Assembly: GCA_963932465.1 (NCBI GenBank) | Contig: OZ010800.1 | Coordinates: 32,490,852 to 32,554,851, forward strand | Direction of reading: 5' to 3' | DNA: 64,000 nt | Origin: Maratus speciosus | Taxonomy: Eukaryota; Arthropoda; Arachnida; Araneae; Salticidae | Shown: positions 61,682 through 64,000 of the stretch, piece after piece | Layout of the letters: each line of letters begins with the position of its first letter | Position numbering within the stretch: the stretch's first letter is position 1 | Translations under genes and position numbers: made by a program | Notes under the pieces: generated by a model | The model's input: the letters and a program-made list of their open reading frames with translations, nothing else | Database searches by the model: none | Told to the model about the DNA's origin: nothing

Positions 61682-62151
61682 CAGGGCCCGTTTAACACTT
61701 GGAAGTAGGGGAAGACCGACGTCACACAGGGCCCCCTATTACTCTACAAATTGCTTTTTTATTTACTAAATCCCTTTTTCGTATGCTTAAATAATTTGAA
61801 ATTTTACCCTCAAAGTTTAGAGTAAATAACACTTAATATTAAACTAAAACTAACTACCTATATATACATGCTATGAAAAAGTATTTTATTATATTTTTAA
61901 TTGTAAATAACCAATTTATTTTGTAAATGACAAATATGGAACTACAGTTGAGGATATTTCAAAATATCATTTGTGATTTACAAACTGCCACATAGTAAGA
62001 ACAAAAAAATTTCAAAAGAAAAAAAATGCATTTTTACCCTGATTGAGTTTCTTTTTTCTAATAATTAGTTTTGAAAAGTAAAATTGGGGGCCCTTTCGTA
62101 TCTCAGTGGGTAAGCACGGGCTTCATGGGCCTATTCCGTAAAGAGGGCCTG
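61682..62151. mobile_element. hAT MITE with perfect 8-bp duplication, inside the ORF1-like gene
   Basis: aatacaag at 61674-61681 and 62152-62159 flanks ends CAGGGCCCG and, inverted, CAGGCCCTC. Internal cagggccccc/gggggccct blocks mirror each other. 470 bp. Removing it restores the interrupted reading frame. Confidence 0.75.
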
Positions 62152-62190
62152 AATACAAGTGCTGCAGAGTGATATGTACGAGGAAATTAA

Positions 62191-62401
62191 AATCGGTACT
62201 TTTCGGTTAGCCGGGTGCTAGTATTATGTATACATGTATATATACATATGTATAGATATACATATATGTGGATATATGTGTATATATACAATATATGTAT
62301 ATACATACATGTGTATATATATAATATGTGTATACATACATGTGTATATACATATATTTATGTGTATATAACACTGGCACCCGGCTAACTGAAAAGTACC
62401 C
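62191..62401. mobile_element. MITE with TA/CA microsatellite core
   Basis: Ends ggtacttttcggttagccgg and its inverted partner (one mismatch, about 27 bp in all) enclose about 150 bp of tatatacatatg-type simple sequence that can itself fold. Inserted in the same ORF1-like gene. Frames across the core are artefacts. Confidence 0.65.
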
Positions 62402-62819
62402 TATAATCATTTTGGAAGCAAATGGGGCTCTCCCAAGCATACTCCCGTGTCGTCTAAAGAACGGAATTCAAGAAATTATTCAGTCATGACCAAATTAATG
62501 AGTTGAAACTAACCTGGCGAGGGAAAATCTTAGCAACGACAAGCTCTCTAGAAACAGCGCAACAAATCTTAGACATCCAAGAATTGGAAGAAATACCGGT
62601 ATCACCTGTTCTCCAACAAGAAAGCATTACCACGTGGTTCCTGCTGCATGGCATCCCCACAGATGTATCGTGTGAAGAAATAACGAAAGACCTGCAAGAT
62701 GCTACTACACTGCTAGTAGTATAATTATGTCATTAAATCCGCAACAGATGGCGAATAATTATTTTTTTTTCACGCCAAAGTTTCATTTATCGTTCAGGGA
62801 TCTGTTTAGGAAAAAATTG

Positions 62820-62990
62820 GGTCCTTTAAAGGACCCTTCACAAATTTTTTCATCTCAAAACAGGACCCTTCACAAAACTTTTTGCCTTAAAAAAGGACCC
62901 TTCACAAAATTCCTTGTCTTAAAAATAGGCCTTTTACAAAAATTTTCCAGCTCTTAATTAAACCTTTCACAAATTTAATCATTTAAAAGT
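62820..62990. repeat. 36-bp minisatellite
   Basis: About five units of the type aggacccttcacaaaa with a T-rich spacer. Related words (cttcacaatttcacaaaa, caggaccct) recur at 63140-63170, just before the exon-like block. Confidence 0.65.
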
Positions 62991-63175
62991 AAAATCTGAC
63001 CTATCACTTTTACATATATAAAGAAAATATATGTATTTTACATACATATATCTTCTTAAAAATATATAAAAAGAACCTGAGTATAACGTTCATTTCAAAT
63101 TCACAAAATTAGGACTAGATTTTTCACAAATGTAAAAAAACTCTTCACAATTTCACAAAAACAGGACCCTGACAG

Positions 63176-63287
63176 GAAAGTCTGGACAGACCCCTGTCGT
63201 TTGATCAGCTAAATGTGATTTTTGCTGAATTAAGCTTTGAAATAGTGGAGTTAAAAAAGTCTGCAGACAAGAATATTGTTTACAAAG
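63176..63287 (+). CDS. Exon-like block, unrecognised gene (part 1)
   Basis: An in-frame stop lies at 63170-63172, then an AG at 63174-63175, then 37 codons ending at a strong donor (CAAAG|gtaagttt, phase 1). The peptide starts ESLDRPLSFDQLNVIFAEL and continues with EIVELKKSADKN. It looks like a real, mostly helical protein segment with balanced charge, unlike the surrounding frames. The next block at 63374 joins in frame across an 86-bp intron. I do not recognise the family. Upstream exons, if any, were not found; the pyrimidine tract before the acceptor is weak. Confidence 0.4.
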
Positions 63288-63373
63288 GTAAGTTTAAATT
63301 CTTTATTTAAAGACCATTATCGAGCTAAGAAATTTATATGTATAAAATAAGCGTAAACTTTTGTTTGTTGCAG

Positions 63374-63447
63374 ATCTGCAACAACGTGCCATGTCTTCTC
63401 TTGTAATGGTTGTTGATAATGTGCGGAAAAATCTCAAATTTCTTTGA
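63374..63447 (+). CDS. Exon-like block, unrecognised gene (part 2)
   Basis: Acceptor tttgtttgttgcag at 63373 is followed by codons that complete the split residue and read DLQQRAMSSLVMVVDNVRKN before a TGA at 63445-63447. The second half of this exon (from about 63412) is identical in style to the first unit of the 30-bp minisatellite that follows. The array therefore either overran the exon or grew out of it, and the true end of the protein may have been lost or lie outside the window. Confidence 0.4.
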
Positions 63448-64000
63448 TTCATGGAAAAATAGTGAACTTTGTCGATCAGGAACGGGAAAAAAAGGGGAAT
63501 TTTGTTGAACGGATGTGGGAAAAAAGTGAATTTTGTTGAACGGGTGTAGAAAATCGTGAATTTTGTCGATTAGGAGTGATAAAATCTCAAATTTCGTTGA
63601 TTCATGGAAAAATAGCAAACTTCGTCGATCAGGTGCAGAAAAAAAGGAAATTTTGTTGATCAGGTGTCGAAAAATAGCGAATTTCGCTGGTCGGGAATGA
63701 AAAGATTGTGAAACTTGTCAATCCGGCGTAGAAAAATTGCGAATTTGTTTGATCGGGCATAGAAAAGGTGTGAATTTTGTCGATAATGTGCGGAGAAATC
63801 TCAAATTTCGTTGATTCACGGAAAAATAGAGAACTTCGTCCAACAGGCGCGGCAGAAAAGGGGAATATTGTTGAACGGGTGTGGAAAAAAAGGGAATTTT
63901 GTTGAAAGGGTGTAGAAAATCGTGAATTTTGTCGATTAGGAATGGAAAAAATGTCAAAATTTCATTGAATCACGAAAAAATAGCAAACTTCGTCCAACAG
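63412..64000. repeat. Minisatellite of about 30-bp units, runs off the window
   Basis: Units like gattttgtcgatnaggngtgg and gaaaaatagngaatttngttg alternate, including near-exact long-range repeats (gttgataatgtgcggaaaaa at 63411; gtcgataatgtgcggagaaa at 63779). Minus-strand frames across it are periodic shadows. Confidence 0.75.

Larger units (their letters stand above)
61439..62830 (+). pseudogene. Decayed retroelement ORF1-like gene, broken by two MITEs
   Basis: From the ATG at 61439 a Lys/Ser-rich N-terminus (KLRTSKRIKPNTRKKG) runs to a frameshift near 61565. The next frame then reads VYYLDISPKEII up to the hAT insertion and continues after it as VLQSDMYEEIKI. Past the second MITE, frame fragments lead to LTWRGKILATTSS, IPVSP and LHGIPTDVSCEEITKDLQD (to 62724). 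The last part resembles the RRM-like gag region of Jockey/R1-type LINE ORF1 proteins (gKIxxxxxxxAxxLL...VxxxxxxG-V-xIPxDxSxEEI). No reverse transcriptase follows. The family call is tentative; the frameshifts and insertions make it non-functional. Confidence 0.45.

Noticed and set aside
62207..62440. Tyr/Ile-rich minus-strand frame
   Set aside because: A translation of the TA/CA microsatellite inside a MITE.
63334..63957. Minus-strand repetitive Phe/His-rich frames
   Set aside because: They are periodic translations of the 30-bp minisatellite.

Overview
This looks like nuclear DNA of an invertebrate, most likely an arthropod and possibly a spider or other arachnid. The guess rests on very AT-rich sequence, canonical GT-AG splice sites, very long introns and a dense load of hAT, piggyBac-like, Tc1/mariner-like, CACTG-ended and Helitron-like elements with many minisatellites. 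No marker in the window fixes the species.

The backbone is one plus-strand gene pieced together from three short exons: 2630-3085, 39344-39509 and 48346-48587. Their splice phases agree (0, then 1) and joined they give 287 codons. The product reads as a seven-helix, strongly diverged rhodopsin-class (class A) receptor, with N48 in helix 1, an NLxxxN box in helix 2, LWLSY in helix 6 where CWxPY is usual, and NPFIV in helix 7 where NPxxY is usual. The same frame stays open for 47 more codons after the TAA at 48585, encoding an Arg-rich then Ser/Thr-rich stretch typical of a receptor cytoplasmic tail. The stop may therefore be a recent nonsense change. Introns of 36.3 kb and 8.8 kb hold most of the window.

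Intron 1 is a landfill of nested repeats. It holds a TA-flanked DNA transposon (31183-33120) carrying a TTAA MITE inside it; a 3 kb CACTG-ended element inside an older repeat (5217-9060); three Helitron/Helentron-like elements with about 145-bp tandem cores (26.2, 29.7 and 33.7 kb); a 6.7 kb inverted-repeat-bounded unit with a broken gene of an unnamed multicopy protein family (23-25.4 kb); a hAT remnant (38.0-38.9 kb); and a foreign-looking GC-rich 1.69 kb insertion with a perfect 15-bp target duplication (13315-14999). A candidate minus-strand spliced transcript lies at 18.2-20.3 kb. Intron 2 holds a tRNA-like palindrome, a 150-bp minisatellite with two MITEs in it, a piggyBac-like MITE and a hAT MITE.

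Downstream of the receptor lie a 2.3 kb palindrome (49.3-51.6 kb), a long unremarkable AT-rich stretch, a 150-bp minisatellite (59.9-61.0 kb), a decayed retroelement ORF1-like gene broken by a hAT MITE with perfect 8-bp duplications (61.4-62.8 kb), two exon-like blocks joined by a short 86-bp intron (63176-63447), and a roughly 30-bp minisatellite running off the right edge. Gene functions are inferred from motifs read by eye; no database search was possible.
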